Virus record (IMG/VR): IMGVR_UViG_3300037010_001702
Span: 175,442-239,441 of that record
DNA: 64,000 nucleotides
Source: a virus
Direction: 5' to 3' (one strand)
Positions 39,934 through 48,270 of the stretch are shown here, piece after piece (the first letter of the stretch is position 1; the number at the start of each line of letters is the position of its first letter). A program made the position numbers and the translations under genes. The notes beneath the pieces are model-generated. The model worked only from the letters and a program-made list of their open reading frames with translations, was not told the origin of the DNA and made no database searches.

Positions 39934-40219
39934 AGCAGCAGGGTTTAATTTTGTATTCCATTTTTTGTGGGAATAATATTCATAACCAGTCTCGCTCTCT
40001 AAAATAGGCCCACAAAATCTTTTCCAAAATTAAATCTGAATTTTGACATAGATGCTGGAAATTCAGATTTGAATTTTAGTAGATGCCATCTTCTATATAA
40101 TTTTATAGAATTGTTTGGTAGTTAAAGGGGGTTGCCAGTATAAACATAAAATCTCATAATGCTTCTCCTTCAATTATCTATGCTGAAGTCATTCAATCTA
40201 ATCAGAAATCATTCAAACA
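39934..40219 (+). other. Gene-free stretch with inverted repeat
   Basis: No convincing ORF. Contains AAATCTGAATTT (40032-40043) and AAATTCAGATTT (40059-40070), a perfect 12-bp inverted repeat with a 15-nt loop, and TTCC/GGAA near 39959. It could terminate the replication operon or be a regulatory RNA element; no T-tract follows the stem. Confidence 0.4.
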
Positions 40220-40248
40220 GTTTACTTTGGGCAGATACAGTGTATAAT
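40220..40248 (+). promoter_or_regulatory. Early promoter
   Basis: GTTTAC (40220-40225), 17-bp spacer ending CAGTG, TATAAT (40243-40248). Drives the MazG-like gene. Confidence 0.75.
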
Positions 40249-40273
40249 AAATTTTATTGAAGGATTGTTCTTT

Positions 40274-40585
40274 ATGAGTGGAATTTTAGATAAGCAGCTA
40301 TCAGCTCGAACTATTGAATATCTGGAAATTCTTCAAGAGGAGTGTTCGGAGGTAGTGCAGGCAGTTTCCAAGATTAAGAGATTTGGCCTTCACAGCTTTA
40401 ACCCAACAGATAAAAAGAAAGTTCAGAACATTGACCACTTGATTATTGAGATTGGGGATGTAATTGGTATGGTTCGGTTACTAACAGAATCAGAACTTGG
40501 TTTCAATCATGGACTGAATTTAGAAAACATTTCTAAAGCTGGTGAAAAGAAAGTGAAAAAAGTTGCAAAATACTTGCAAAATTAG
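40274..40585 (+). CDS. MazG-like nucleotide pyrophosphohydrolase
   Basis: 103 residues from ATG 40274 (an upstream TTG at 40265 is in frame but lacks spacing). LQEECSEVVQAVSKIKRFG and HLIIEIGDVIGMVRLL supply the E-x-x-E...E-x-x-D metal-binding pattern of all-alpha NTP pyrophosphatases. Phage MazG-like enzymes hydrolyse nucleotides, possibly clearing alarmones or modified dNTPs. AAGGATTG lies upstream. Confidence 0.7.
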   Translation: MSGILDKQLSARTIEYLEILQEECSEVVQAVSKIKRFGLHSFNPTDKKKVQNIDHLIIEIGDVIGMVRLLTESELGFNHGLNLENISKAGEKKVKKVAKYLQN

Positions 40586-40614
40586 TGTACTTTTGTCAGG
40601 CTGCAGTGCATAAT
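40586..40614 (+). promoter_or_regulatory. Early promoter
   Basis: TGTACT (40586-40591), 17-bp spacer TTTGTCAGGCTGCAGTG, CATAAT (40609-40614). The spacer closely matches that of the promoter at 26808. Confidence 0.65.
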
Positions 40615-40640
40615 AACCTATCTAACGAAAAGGGTTTCAT

Positions 40641-40703
40641 ATGACTTCAATGAGGATGGTCAAAGAAATTGATGAAGATGTGATGAGCATCTGGGAAGAA
40701 TAA
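40641..40703 (+). CDS. Very short ORF, 20 aa, ahead of cca
   Basis: ATG at 40641 with AAAAGGG upstream, right after an early promoter; reads MTSMRMVKEIDEDVMSIWEE and stops directly before ATG 40704. It may be a leader peptide or a small early gene. Confidence 0.35.
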   Translation: MTSMRMVKEIDEDVMSIWEE

Positions 40704-41804
40704 ATGATGAAAATATATAGCTGCGGTGGAGCAGTCCGCGATAAATTACTGGACCTACCTGTCAGCGACATGGATTATGTTGTTGTGGGTTCCACCGAGC
40801 GAGAAATGCTGGATGCTGGATTTAAACCTGCTGGAGCATTCTTTCCTGTCTTTCTACACCCTACTACCGGGGACGAATACGCCCTCGCCCGTAAGGAAAA
40901 GAAGAGTGGAGCAGGCCATACGGCTTTCACTGTAGAATTCGACAAGGAAGTTACCCTGGAGGAAGACCTAGCTCGGCGTGATCTGACGATCAATGCGATG
41001 GCAAAGGATCTGGAAACTGGAGAAATCGTTGACCCATTCCATGGTCAACGAGATTTGAAGCACAAAATCCTGCGTCATACGTCCGATGCTTTTGCTGAAG
41101 ACCCCCTGCGCGTGGTTCGCCTTGCCAGATTCTATGCTCGCTTTGACGACTTCGGAGTGGCAGATGAGACGCTGGCAATGGCTCAGAAGGTTGTTCAGTC
41201 TGGTGAAATGGATACTCTGTCCGAAGAACGTTTTTGGGCTGAAATGGACAAGATGTTTCGCACTTGCAGAAAGCCTGACCGCTTCTTTGCTGCGCTGTGG
41301 AGCTTCTATGCTCTAGACAATGTGAAGTTTTTCAAGGATCTGTTTGGTGACAGAACTACCATAGAAGATCTGACTTGCATTGAAGAGTTTGCTATTATGG
41401 CTTCTCGTACTCATCCAGACTTTAGGCTGACTGCATTCGTTGCAGTAGCTGGAAAGTTTGCGCACGACATCAAGGGAACGACTACTGAGATGATGAAGTT
41501 GCATAAGGCTGTGCAAGCAGTCAGAAGTCTGCCAGATGAAATGACGGGATTGGATTTGCTAAACTTTTTGAAGAACATGGGCGCAAGCACAAAGCCTTCG
41601 AAGACACTAGAAAATCTGTACGATCTACTTCGCCTAGGTCCAAAATCTTTGGATACAAAACTGAGTGCTGACAGTTTGACTACTATTTTTGAAGCAGCAC
41701 ATTCTGTTAAGTCTGACGAACCAACGTTTGCTGGACTGGAAGGTATCGCTCTAGGATATGCAATGAACAAAGAACGTGTTAAAAGAATTGATGGAGTACT
41801 ATGA
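40704..41804 (+). CDS. cca: CCA-adding tRNA nucleotidyltransferase
   Basis: 366 residues, strikingly like E. coli Cca over the first 200: GGAVRDKLLDLPVSDMDYVV (catalytic Asp22, Asp24), FFPVFLHPTTGDEYALAR, RRDLTINAMAKD, EDPLRVVRLARFYARF. The C-terminal HD phosphohydrolase domain of bacterial Cca is missing (412 residues in E. coli). It repairs or adds the CCA end of tRNAs. A bacterial origin is likely. It could also maintain the phage tmRNA 3' end, although CCA is encoded there. Confidence 0.9.
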   Translation: MMKIYSCGGAVRDKLLDLPVSDMDYVVVGSTEREMLDAGFKPAGAFFPVFLHPTTGDEYALARKEKKSGAGHTAFTVEFDKEVTLEEDLARRDLTINAMAKDLETGEIVDPFHGQRDLKHKILRHTSDAFAEDPLRVVRLARFYARFDDFGVADETLAMAQKVVQSGEMDTLSEERFWAEMDKMFRTCRKPDRFFAALWSFYALDNVKFFKDLFGDRTTIEDLTCIEEFAIMASRTHPDFRLTAFVAVAGKFAHDIKGTTTEMMKLHKAVQAVRSLPDEMTGLDLLNFLKNMGASTKPSKTLENLYDLLRLGPKSLDTKLSADSLTTIFEAAHSVKSDEPTFAGLEGIALGYAMNKERVKRIDGVL

Positions 41805-42022
41805 TTGGGATTTTAATATTGAGCGCAGTTTGTCTTGCAATTTTAATTGCTATAAACTGGTATGCTGGGGATAATCTGACGGTCAGTGATTTCACTTTCT
41901 TAGTGTTTGTGTCATTAATCCCGCTCGTGAATGTTCTGACCGTTGCATTTTTCATATGGGCTATGATGACTGACAGCGGCATTAAATCGGAAGTTGTTAT
42001 GCTGAAAGGTCGTGGTGCATGA
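41801..42022 (+). CDS. Small membrane protein, 73 aa
   Basis: ATGA overlap with cca. Two hydrophobic helices (ILILSAVCLAILIAINWY and FTFLVFVSLIPLVNVLTVAF) and a short C-terminal tail. Function unknown. Confidence 0.6.
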   Translation: MIGILILSAVCLAILIAINWYAGDNLTVSDFTFLVFVSLIPLVNVLTVAFFIWAMMTDSGIKSEVVMLKGRGA

Positions 42023-42165
42023 AAACATTGTTTGCTTGGACCGGTGCTGCACTCTATGTTCGGCCAAAACCAAAGTGCAGTGTTTGTGGTACTACAGAAA
42101 ATGTAAGATACGTGGGCGGGTACCAAGAGTACCTTTTCGATAGTCCGGGATGTATTCCCCTTTGA
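42019..42165 (+). CDS. Small protein with CxxC, 48 aa
   Basis: ATGA overlap with the upstream membrane-protein gene. Reads MKTLFAWTGAALYVRPKPKC then SVCGTTENVRYVGGYQEYLF; CSVCG is half of a zinc ribbon and a later Cys lies near the end. Too short for a full domain. Plausible gene from overlap and composition. Confidence 0.45.
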   Translation: MKTLFAWTGAALYVRPKPKCSVCGTTENVRYVGGYQEYLFDSPGCIPL

Positions 42166-42172
42166 GGATATT

Positions 42173-42415
42173 ATGAATAAGAACATTGAAGCACTTGCAC
42201 TTGAAGCTGGGATGGTTAAAACCTCATTGCATTATGGTCGTAGAGATCCTTACGTGCTTTGGGAGGATGACATTGAAAAGTTTGCCGACTTGATTGTGGA
42301 GAAATGCTTAGATGCTTGTAGTCGGGCAAATGAGATTAGACATTTCGTGCCACCTACCCAGCAGCAAGTTGTCTTAAGTTGTATGGACGAGATTGAACGA
42401 ATTTTTAGGAGATAA
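42173..42415 (+). CDS. Hypothetical protein, 80 aa
   Basis: GAGGAT precedes the ATG. MNKNIEALALEAGMVKTSLH then EDDIEKFADLIVEKCLDACS is a pattern common to small proteins of many phages (N..I..LA..AG...FA.LIV..C). Role unknown. Ends right before the nucleotidyltransferase gene. Confidence 0.65.
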   Translation: MNKNIEALALEAGMVKTSLHYGRRDPYVLWEDDIEKFADLIVEKCLDACSRANEIRHFVPPTQQQVVLSCMDEIERIFRR

Positions 42416-43432
42416 ATGATGAATGAAACAATGATGTTTAAGGTTCTAGTTGGAAGTCGACTTTACGGAACACATACAGCAAAGTCTGACTTTGACTACA
42501 AGGTAGTTGTCTTGCCAAGCATGGATGATCTGCTAATGGGTAAAAAGCTTGCTAATCGTAAGGAGAAGCCAGAAGGTTCAAATGCGAATAGCAAGATGCA
42601 AGCTGGTGAAGCTGAAACAGAATACTTGCCGCTTCAAGTCTTCATGGATGATTTGTACAACGGCCAAACATACGCCCTCGAATTGATGTTCGCATTCAAT
42701 CAGGGGCTAGCAGAACGATGTAACGACCATGTTTTGAATAACAAGGTTACTGTCATGATGCGGGAACTTCAAGACAGGTTCTTGAATAGCACCATGAAGA
42801 AGATGGTGGGATACGCAGTTGCACAATCTCAGTTGTACGGTCTGAAGACAGAACGTTTCACAACCTTGAAGAAGGTTGTTGAGTTACTTACTGAGCACCT
42901 TGCCTTCTTTCCCGACCACACCACGATGGCTAATGAAGATGGACTACGCAATAAACTGCTACTACTTCCTCACGTAAAGCCGGTGATGATAGAGAATTCC
43001 GCTGGTGGATCAGCCCTTGCTCCAGCCTTGGACATAGTCGGAAAGAAGTTTCCGCTAACTAACAAGGTGCACACTTTGCTAGCATCTCTAAACGGATTGC
43101 TTGCTGGATACGGAGATCGCGTAGCATCATTTGAGGGAGAGGGTGTCGATTGGAAGGCATTGAGTCATGCAGTTCGGATAACGACTCAAGTGCTTGAACT
43201 TTCTAAGACAGGAAAGATGACATTCCCTAATGCACAAGCAGATATGCTGCGCGATATGAAGGAAGGAAAGATGACTCTTGAAGATGCAACTACATTGCTC
43301 GCGAATCATTTTAACCAGATAGATGCCGCAGTTGCTAACTCCACTTTGCCTTTGCGCAACCCAGTAATGGATGCAGATTTTGCAAAGTGGAAGCTAATGT
43401 GGCTACGTGCCTTCTACAGCGGGCAGCTTTAA
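42416..43432 (+). CDS. Predicted nucleotidyltransferase (DNA polymerase beta superfamily)
   Basis: 338 residues. The N-terminal signature FKVLVGSRLYGTHTAKSDFD with YKVVVLP is the G-S-x(n)-D-x-D nucleotidyl-transfer core (RlaP/YcgL-like group). Helical remainder without a recognised partner domain. The substrate is unknown; an RNA or protein nucleotidylation role is possible. TTTTTAGGAG precedes the ATG. Confidence 0.75.
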   Translation: MMNETMMFKVLVGSRLYGTHTAKSDFDYKVVVLPSMDDLLMGKKLANRKEKPEGSNANSKMQAGEAETEYLPLQVFMDDLYNGQTYALELMFAFNQGLAERCNDHVLNNKVTVMMRELQDRFLNSTMKKMVGYAVAQSQLYGLKTERFTTLKKVVELLTEHLAFFPDHTTMANEDGLRNKLLLLPHVKPVMIENSAGGSALAPALDIVGKKFPLTNKVHTLLASLNGLLAGYGDRVASFEGEGVDWKALSHAVRITTQVLELSKTGKMTFPNAQADMLRDMKEGKMTLEDATTLLANHFNQIDAAVANSTLPLRNPVMDADFAKWKLMWLRAFYSGQL

Positions 43433-43440
43433 ATCGGTAG

Positions 43441-43494
43441 ATAAGGGCTCGCCTTACCATACTTTATTGTAATGGTGGTAAGGCGAGCCCTTAT
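43441..43494. terminator. Bidirectional terminator between convergent genes
   Basis: Perfect 18-bp stem (43441-43458 with 43477-43494) with an inner loop. It separates the + strand nucleotidyltransferase from the minus-strand gene at 43584-44021. Confidence 0.8.
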
Positions 43495-43583
43495 AAACTT
43501 CTGGCTTTGATTTATTCGTTTTACCAAAGTATAACGTGCCAGTTAAAGCATGTCTTTTGATAAGAAAAGCGGGTTTAGCGCAC

Positions 43584-44021
43584 TTAGTAGTTTGGCGCAC
43601 GTTTAAGTTTCACTTCAATACCTTCAGGTATTGCCACAACGCGTCTCCGTCGTACCTTGGCTTTTTGCATGCCATCATACGAGAAGGCTTGTCCTACGAT
43701 GCGAGTAACGTAGGTGGTGTCAAATGTTCTGTATAGTGGTGCAAGCTGGGATGTAAGCCCGTGTTGTGCGATCTCTACACTTAGTGGGCTGCGTTCTGAT
43801 TTTCCGTAGAACCATTTAGTAACGATACTAAGAAATTCTTGGAGTGGAATATTTTCTTGGTCCGCATAATCTAACACATATGCCCCAATTTCTGCTGGAG
43901 TTATATTATCGATGATGGCTAAATACGTTTCTCGTTTGTATTCGAGCATACACATATATCCAAGATTAACCCGCTCTGATACGGGCTCAACAACTAATTT
44001 CGGTATTTTCTTTTTTGCCAT
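43584..44021 (-). CDS. Hypothetical minus-strand protein, 145 aa
   Basis: One of only two intact minus-strand genes here. Start chosen at MAKKKIPKLVVEPVSERVNL, preceded by GGAGAATGGCAA; a longer frame begins at 44072. Helical with a basic C-terminus (KAKVRRRRVVAIPEGIEVKL), consistent with nucleic-acid binding. No family recognised. The inverted orientation suggests separate acquisition or regulation. Confidence 0.65.
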   Translation of the reverse strand: MAKKKIPKLVVEPVSERVNLGYMCMLEYKRETYLAIIDNITPAEIGAYVLDYADQENIPLQEFLSIVTKWFYGKSERSPLSVEIAQHGLTSQLAPLYRTFDTTYVTRIVGQAFSYDGMQKAKVRRRRVVAIPEGIEVKLKRAPNY

Positions 44022-44072
44022 TTGCCATTCTCCATAATGCATGGGGCATTTTACTTCGGTCTGCACCCTCAA

Positions 44073-44355
44073 CCATTCTTAAGTGACAGATGAAATGCTC
44101 ATGCGCTGTTAATTTTATCATTTCACTTCCCACCAAAGAGTCTGGGATGATGTGATGTCTTTTGTCATGCCCTTCAACACCGGCATTGTTGTTTTCAATA
44201 ATTTGGTAACACTAAGCAAGTGTATTTGATCTTGTAGGAACATAGTGTCCATTTCATAGATTGAAACTATTTAAACTAATCTTGAACCTGTAACAAAAAT
44301 GTCAATAGTTACACGAAAACAACCTCATTTTGGTTACTTTGTTACTAACAAACTG
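44073..44355 (+). promoter_or_regulatory. Divergent intergenic region with GTTAC repeats
   Basis: No gene seen. GTAAC at 44290, GTTAC at 44308 and GGTTACTTTGTTAC at 44332-44345 form a repeated, partly palindromic cluster just upstream of an early promoter; the 17 bases at 44329-44345 are identical to 2397-2413. Likely a regulatory protein site. Confidence 0.45.
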
Positions 44356-44383
44356 TGTACATTTCCCCAGGTTAGGGTATAAT
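44356..44383 (+). promoter_or_regulatory. Early promoter
   Basis: TGTACA (44356-44361), 16-bp spacer, TATAAT (44378-44383), followed by TACTTTATCGAG; drives the gene at 44420. Confidence 0.7.
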
Positions 44384-44419
44384 TACTTTATCGAGTGATT
44401 AACTTAGAAAGTTTCCCAA

Positions 44420-44737
44420 ATGACTGCAATGGCCCTCTCCTCTTTGATTTCTTCTGCTGCTGAACTCTCCATTGACCAACAATTGGAATTGAATCGGGCT
44501 TTAGTTCAAATGATCAAGAACAAGCGTCGGGTTGCAGCAGTTGTTGTTGGTTCGAAGCTTCTCCCTGGTCAGCTTGTTACATTCAATGCCAAGACTCGCA
44601 GTCAGAAAATAATCAAGATCGAAAAGTTCAACCGGGCTGGTACTGCAGTTGTCGGTCGCGAACACAATGCAAAGGGTGAACAAACTTCCACAATGCGCTG
44701 GACTGTTCCTGTGACTCTTTGCACAGTTATTTCCTAA
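44420..44737 (+). CDS. Hypothetical early protein, 105 aa
   Basis: First gene behind an early promoter. Helical N-terminus (SIDQQLELNRALVQMIKNKR) and a small beta-barrel-like C-terminus (VGSKLLPGQLVTFNAKTRSQ) suggestive of a KOW/SH3-type fold. RNA or ribosome binding is possible but only a guess. Confidence 0.6.
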   Translation: MTAMALSSLISSAAELSIDQQLELNRALVQMIKNKRRVAAVVVGSKLLPGQLVTFNAKTRSQKIIKIEKFNRAGTAVVGREHNAKGEQTSTMRWTVPVTLCTVIS

Positions 44738-44765
44738 TGTGTTACACTTTAACCTGTGAAAACTA

Positions 44766-44794
44766 TGTACTTTTCACAGGTTGTATAGTATAAT
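44766..44794 (+). promoter_or_regulatory. Early promoter
   Basis: TGTACT (44766-44771), 17-bp spacer, TATAAT (44789-44794), followed by TTTATCAACGGAAAA, shared with the promoter at 2425. Confidence 0.75.
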
Positions 44795-44825
44795 AATTTA
44801 TCAACGGAAAACAAAGGAATCTAAA

Positions 44826-45170
44826 ATGGCTAAAGTACCTTGCAACTCCTGGTCCATTCTCCCTGCTGGTTGCCTCTTCAATGACAAGACGAAGGTTACA
44901 ATGGAAGAAGTGATGAAGGAATGGGATTCTGGTACCATTGTGGTATGCAAGAAGCCCAATGGCCATTTTGGTTTCATTGCTGGTGGTTATGGTGATTATG
45001 CAAAGATTGGTTCCAGCCAAATGTGCCACCACGATCAAACTTGCGCAAAGCTAGGTTACTGGGAAATTGTTGCTCAAGTCAAGTACAAAAAGGTAGATGG
45101 TGTGACTGTCACGGAAGTTGAAGGTTCCATCGAAGGTGTTAAGAAGGCTACCATCCACGTCTTCAAGTAA
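44826..45170 (+). CDS. Hypothetical early protein, 114 aa
   Basis: ATG 44826 after AAAGGAATC. Contains two Cys/His groups (CNSWSILPAGC and MCHHDQTCAK) that could bind metal, and a beta-rich C-terminus. No family recognised. Confidence 0.6.
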   Translation: MAKVPCNSWSILPAGCLFNDKTKVTMEEVMKEWDSGTIVVCKKPNGHFGFIAGGYGDYAKIGSSQMCHHDQTCAKLGYWEIVAQVKYKKVDGVTVTEVEGSIEGVKKATIHVFK

Positions 45171-45180
45171 GGATAGAAAA

Positions 45181-45381
45181 GTGTTTGCTATTTCTCTTTC
45201 CGGCCTGTTTATTACTGTTGCGAAGCTCATGTGTTTGATTGTCGTGGCAGCATTTAGCGCATTGACAGTTCTTTGGCCTGTAAGTAAACAGCCCATTTCG
45301 AAGACTCAGAAAGTCATTTTCGCCATTTTGAATGTTATCATGGCGCTGTTCTTGTTTGGTGCAATCAAGCTTACTGATTAA
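45181..45381 (+). CDS. Small membrane protein, 66 aa, GTG start
   Basis: AAGGATAG precedes GTG 45181. Two hydrophobic helices (GLFITVAKLMCLIVVAAFSA and VIFAILNVIMALFLFGAI) separated by KQPISKTQK. Function unknown. Confidence 0.55.
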   Translation: MFAISLSGLFITVAKLMCLIVVAAFSALTVLWPVSKQPISKTQKVIFAILNVIMALFLFGAIKLTD

Positions 45382-45391
45382 GGATTAAAAA

Positions 45392-45620
45392 ATGATTGAT
45401 GCGAAAACAGCCCGCAATGTCTCAAGATGGTTATCTGCTAATCATGACAGATGTGTTGTTCGTTGAGAACACGGTTAGTACATTTGAAAGTGAATACCTT
45501 TATGATTATGCAGGTATTGCAACGCGTGTAATTGAAAAGAGCAAATAGATGCTGCTAGCCCAGCAAAAGAACCAACTGAAAAGAAATCAAAGCCAGTTTG
45601 CCTAGGAACAGTGGCCTAGT
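45392..45620 (+). pseudogene. Fragmented small early gene
   Basis: ATG 45392 reads MIDAKTARNVSRWLSANHDR and stops at 45466. In another frame ATG 45444 gives MTDVLFVENTVSTFESEYLY to TAG 45548. A third frame ends EQIDAASPAKEPTEKKSKPV before TAG. Three consecutive protein-like pieces suggest one gene with two frame shifts, or two tiny genes. Confidence 0.35.
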
Positions 45621-45648
45621 TTACTTTGTTCCTAGGTCAGGTTATAAT
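45620..45648 (+). promoter_or_regulatory. Early promoter
   Basis: TTTACT (45620-45625), 17-bp spacer, TATAAT (45643-45648), followed by ACATTATCAAACG. Drives the SprT-like gene. Confidence 0.75.
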
Positions 45649-45677
45649 ACATTATCAAACGATTATTGAGGTTAAAG

Positions 45678-46193
45678 ATGAAAAGCGAAATCCTGCTCTC
45701 TAAAGAACTTCGTGCAAAGGTAGAAGCTAAGACGAAGGAATGTTTCAACACTGCTGAGAAGAAATTTAAAACCAAATTTGAGATGCCTGAGATTAGGTAT
45801 AATGTAAAGTCCACAACCGCTGGACTTGCATATCATCAAAAGTGGTTGATTCGCTACAACTTAATTCTCTTGGTTGAAAATGAGGAACACTTCCTCAAGC
45901 ACACTGTTCCCCACGAAGTCGCTCACTTGATTAATCGTCAGGTGAACAAGCCTGCAGATGGCAAGAAGAAGCTGATGCCTCATGGCAAAGAATGGAAAGA
46001 TATTATGGCACTGTTTGGAATTCCAGCAGATGTGAAACATACTTATGATTGCGCGTCAATTGACAGGACACCACGGTCAAAGCGCAAGACTACCGAATCC
46101 AAGGTTGCTCGTATCCTCAACCAAATCAAGAAGCTCAATGAAGAAGATAAGGCAATCCTTGCCGACCGTATTGAGAATGGCGATATCTATTAA
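45678..46193 (+). CDS. SprT-like zinc metalloprotease
   Basis: 171 residues from ATG 45678 after TGAGGT. VPHEVAHLINRQ (HExxH, His79/Glu80/His83) and a third ligand in PHGKEWKDIMALFGI, then YDC, follow the SprT/Spartan layout. Spartan proteases degrade DNA-protein crosslinks in eukaryotes; the role in phage is unknown. The basic C-terminus (RTPRSKRKTTESK) may bind DNA. Located just before DNA ligase. Confidence 0.75.
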   Translation: MKSEILLSKELRAKVEAKTKECFNTAEKKFKTKFEMPEIRYNVKSTTAGLAYHQKWLIRYNLILLVENEEHFLKHTVPHEVAHLINRQVNKPADGKKKLMPHGKEWKDIMALFGIPADVKHTYDCASIDRTPRSKRKTTESKVARILNQIKKLNEEDKAILADRIENGDIY

Positions 46194-46210
46194 TTCACAG
46201 AAAGAAAAGC

Positions 46211-47515
46211 ATGTCTAATTTTGTTCAAGTAATCAAGGAATGCGAAGCTGCTAATGGTGCGGGCACCAAGAAGATTATTCAAGCAGCTCTTGCAAAGGCT
46301 GATGAAATTGCTCAACAGCTTATTATTTATGCATTATCGCCATACCAGGTTTTTGGTGTTCGCAAGTTTGATATGCCAAAGTCTGGACCGAAGGTTACTC
46401 CCAAAAATGCATATGAGGAATTTTTCTGTGTCCTTGAACGTTTGGTCTCTCATGATCTAACTGGCGATGCTGCTCGAAATGCGGTCACTGGTGCTCTTGG
46501 TGGCTTTACTCTTGAAGAGCAAGATTACATTGTTCGAGTCCTTGACAAGGATTTGAAAGCCGGTTTCTCCGCAGATACTTTCAACAAGATCTGGCCTAAC
46601 AACAAGATTCCTACGTTCGAGGTAATGCTTGCTGACAAATGTGAAAACACTGAAGACTTCGAAAAGTATGTCATCTTCCCCTGCCAAGCAGACTGGAAGT
46701 TCGATGGACAGCGCAATATTGCTATCCAGCGCGAAGGTCAACCAGCTGACAATCGTGCTCGCTCTGGCAAGGCTTCTGAACACCTGAACGGTTTATTCGA
46801 TGAAGACCTCGCAAAAATCCGTGAATACCTCGGCTATGACTTCATTTTGGACGGTGAAGCCTTTGCTTCTGACTTTACTGAAACAATCAATGCCAAGAAG
46901 GCTGGCAATGATACTGCAAAAGCTAACATGCGCATTCGTGCATTCTTCTTGATGCCTCTAACTGATTGGATTGCACAGAAGACTAATATCACTATGCGTC
47001 AAAATCGCAAGGCTCTCGGAGAAATTCTGAAGGCTTGTGACTGCAAGAAGATCACTCTCTCCGAAGGTCGTGAAGTTACCGACTACCACGACATGATGGA
47101 ATACTGCAACGAAGTGATCGACGTTCACAAGCAAGAAGGTCTGATCTTGAAGGATTGGGATTCTGAATACACTTGGGATCGTACCTTCGCGTGGACCAAG
47201 GTGAAGCGCTTCTACGACGTGGATGCGCGATTCATCTCCTTCTACCCAGGCCGTCCAAAGAGCCGCCTCGCTAACACTGTTGGCGGCGCAAACTGTGTTG
47301 CCTTCCTTGAAAATGGCGAACGCATTGAGTTCAAAGTTGGCTCTGGCTTCTCTGACAAGGACCGTGAAGACATGAAGACTAACCCTGACAAGTGGTTGAA
47401 GCTTACGCATGTCATCAAGTACCAAGAAGTATCCCGTTCAAAGGGTAAGGAAGTTGCGTCTCTTCGGTTCTGCACCTATGAACGTTCGCGTGACGACAAA
47501 ATGGTGGAGATTTAA
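46211..47515 (+). CDS. 30: ATP-dependent DNA ligase (gp30-like)
   Basis: 434 residues (T4 gp30 487). Motif I with the adenylated lysine ADWKFDGQRN (Lys163), motif III region YDFILDGEAFAS, motif IV KQEGLILKD and motif V FAWTKVKRF, then an OB-fold. It seals nicks in replication and repair. AGAAAAGC precedes the ATG. Confidence 0.92.
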   Translation: MSNFVQVIKECEAANGAGTKKIIQAALAKADEIAQQLIIYALSPYQVFGVRKFDMPKSGPKVTPKNAYEEFFCVLERLVSHDLTGDAARNAVTGALGGFTLEEQDYIVRVLDKDLKAGFSADTFNKIWPNNKIPTFEVMLADKCENTEDFEKYVIFPCQADWKFDGQRNIAIQREGQPADNRARSGKASEHLNGLFDEDLAKIREYLGYDFILDGEAFASDFTETINAKKAGNDTAKANMRIRAFFLMPLTDWIAQKTNITMRQNRKALGEILKACDCKKITLSEGREVTDYHDMMEYCNEVIDVHKQEGLILKDWDSEYTWDRTFAWTKVKRFYDVDARFISFYPGRPKSRLANTVGGANCVAFLENGERIEFKVGSGFSDKDREDMKTNPDKWLKLTHVIKYQEVSRSKGKEVASLRFCTYERSRDDKMVEI

Positions 47516-47833
47516 ATGACGGATCATGTATGGGCAGTTCGTGTAGGAACTCTTGGGCGATTGAAAGCAGCTATCAAGAAGTTCCATACTAAGAAGCTTG
47601 CAAAGCTGGGCTTCTATGTTGAAATAGAAGAGCTCGACCAACATGATAATGACAGGCTAATTAGGGCTTATCAGAATAGTGAGGACTTTACATTGAAGCC
47701 ATTTAGCAAAGCCATTCCATTTAAGACCATCAACCATGATATGGATGGAACTATTCGTAACACTACTAAGCAGTTTTTTGTTGCTAAATTTATGGGGCCA
47801 AAGCTCTTGAATGGAGTACCCCGTGCAGACTAG
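47516..47833 (+). CDS. Hypothetical protein, 105 aa
   Basis: Starts immediately after the ligase stop. Basic N-terminal half (RLKAAIKKFHTKKLAKLGFY). No motif. Overlaps the next gene. Confidence 0.6.
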   Translation: MTDHVWAVRVGTLGRLKAAIKKFHTKKLAKLGFYVEIEELDQHDNDRLIRAYQNSEDFTLKPFSKAIPFKTINHDMDGTIRNTTKQFFVAKFMGPKLLNGVPRAD

Positions 47834-48047
47834 ACGTGGCTCCATAATTGAAACATTTACTAACATCGTTGTTGGTCTAATGGTCTCTATTGTTGCTAAC
47901 GCGGCGGTGGCACCGCTAATCCTCGATCACGCCATCACAGGTGTTCAAAACATCAAGCTGACCTTTTTCTACACAATAATCAGCATGGTCCGTTCATACG
48001 CACTTCGCCGCAGCTTTAACAAAATTTCCATTCGATATGGCATCTGA
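47823..48047 (+). CDS. DUF7220-type small membrane protein
   Basis: 74 residues from GTG 47823 with GGAG seven bases upstream (ATG 47811 is the alternative). QTRRGSIIETFTNIVVGLMV then ISMVRSYALRRSFNKI matches a widespread phage/prophage membrane protein with two helices, an N-terminal RRGS and a C-terminal RSYxLRRxFN. Function unknown. Confidence 0.65.
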   Translation: MQTRRGSIIETFTNIVVGLMVSIVANAAVAPLILDHAITGVQNIKLTFFYTIISMVRSYALRRSFNKISIRYGI

Positions 48048-48049
48048 GG

Positions 48050-48057
48050 TATAAATA
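48050..48057 (+). promoter_or_regulatory. Late promoter (TATAAATA)
   Basis: Exact late octamer just after the membrane-protein stop, 23 bases before ATG 48080. Confidence 0.55.
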
Positions 48058-48079
48058 ATGGTGTTAGTAGTTAAACATC

Positions 48080-48232
48080 ATGAACGTTATAGACCTCACA
48101 CTTTATCGCAACAGAAAAATTATTGAACACCTTGAAAAGAAAATAGGGGAGCTATCGCTTTCCTCTGAAGTAGGTGGAGTTCGGCAGATAAAATTTTACT
48201 TCAAAGAATGGCTCAAGGTAAATTACCATTAA
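48080..48232 (+). CDS. Small protein, 50 aa
   Basis: ATG 48080 downstream of a late promoter. Reads MNVIDLTLYRNRKIIEHLEK and continues KIGELS to KEWLKVNYH. Helical and charged. No ribosome site is obvious. Confidence 0.45.
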   Translation: MNVIDLTLYRNRKIIEHLEKKIGELSLSSEVGGVRQIKFYFKEWLKVNYH

Positions 48233-48241
48233 GTACGGTGC

Positions 48242-48247
48242 TATAAT
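48242..48247 (+). promoter_or_regulatory. Possible early -10 box
   Basis: TATAAT 24 bases before the ATG at 48271; the -35 region is weak (TAAATT 17 bp upstream). Confidence 0.4.
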
Positions 48248-48270
48248 AGAACTTTAGATGAGATACACAG

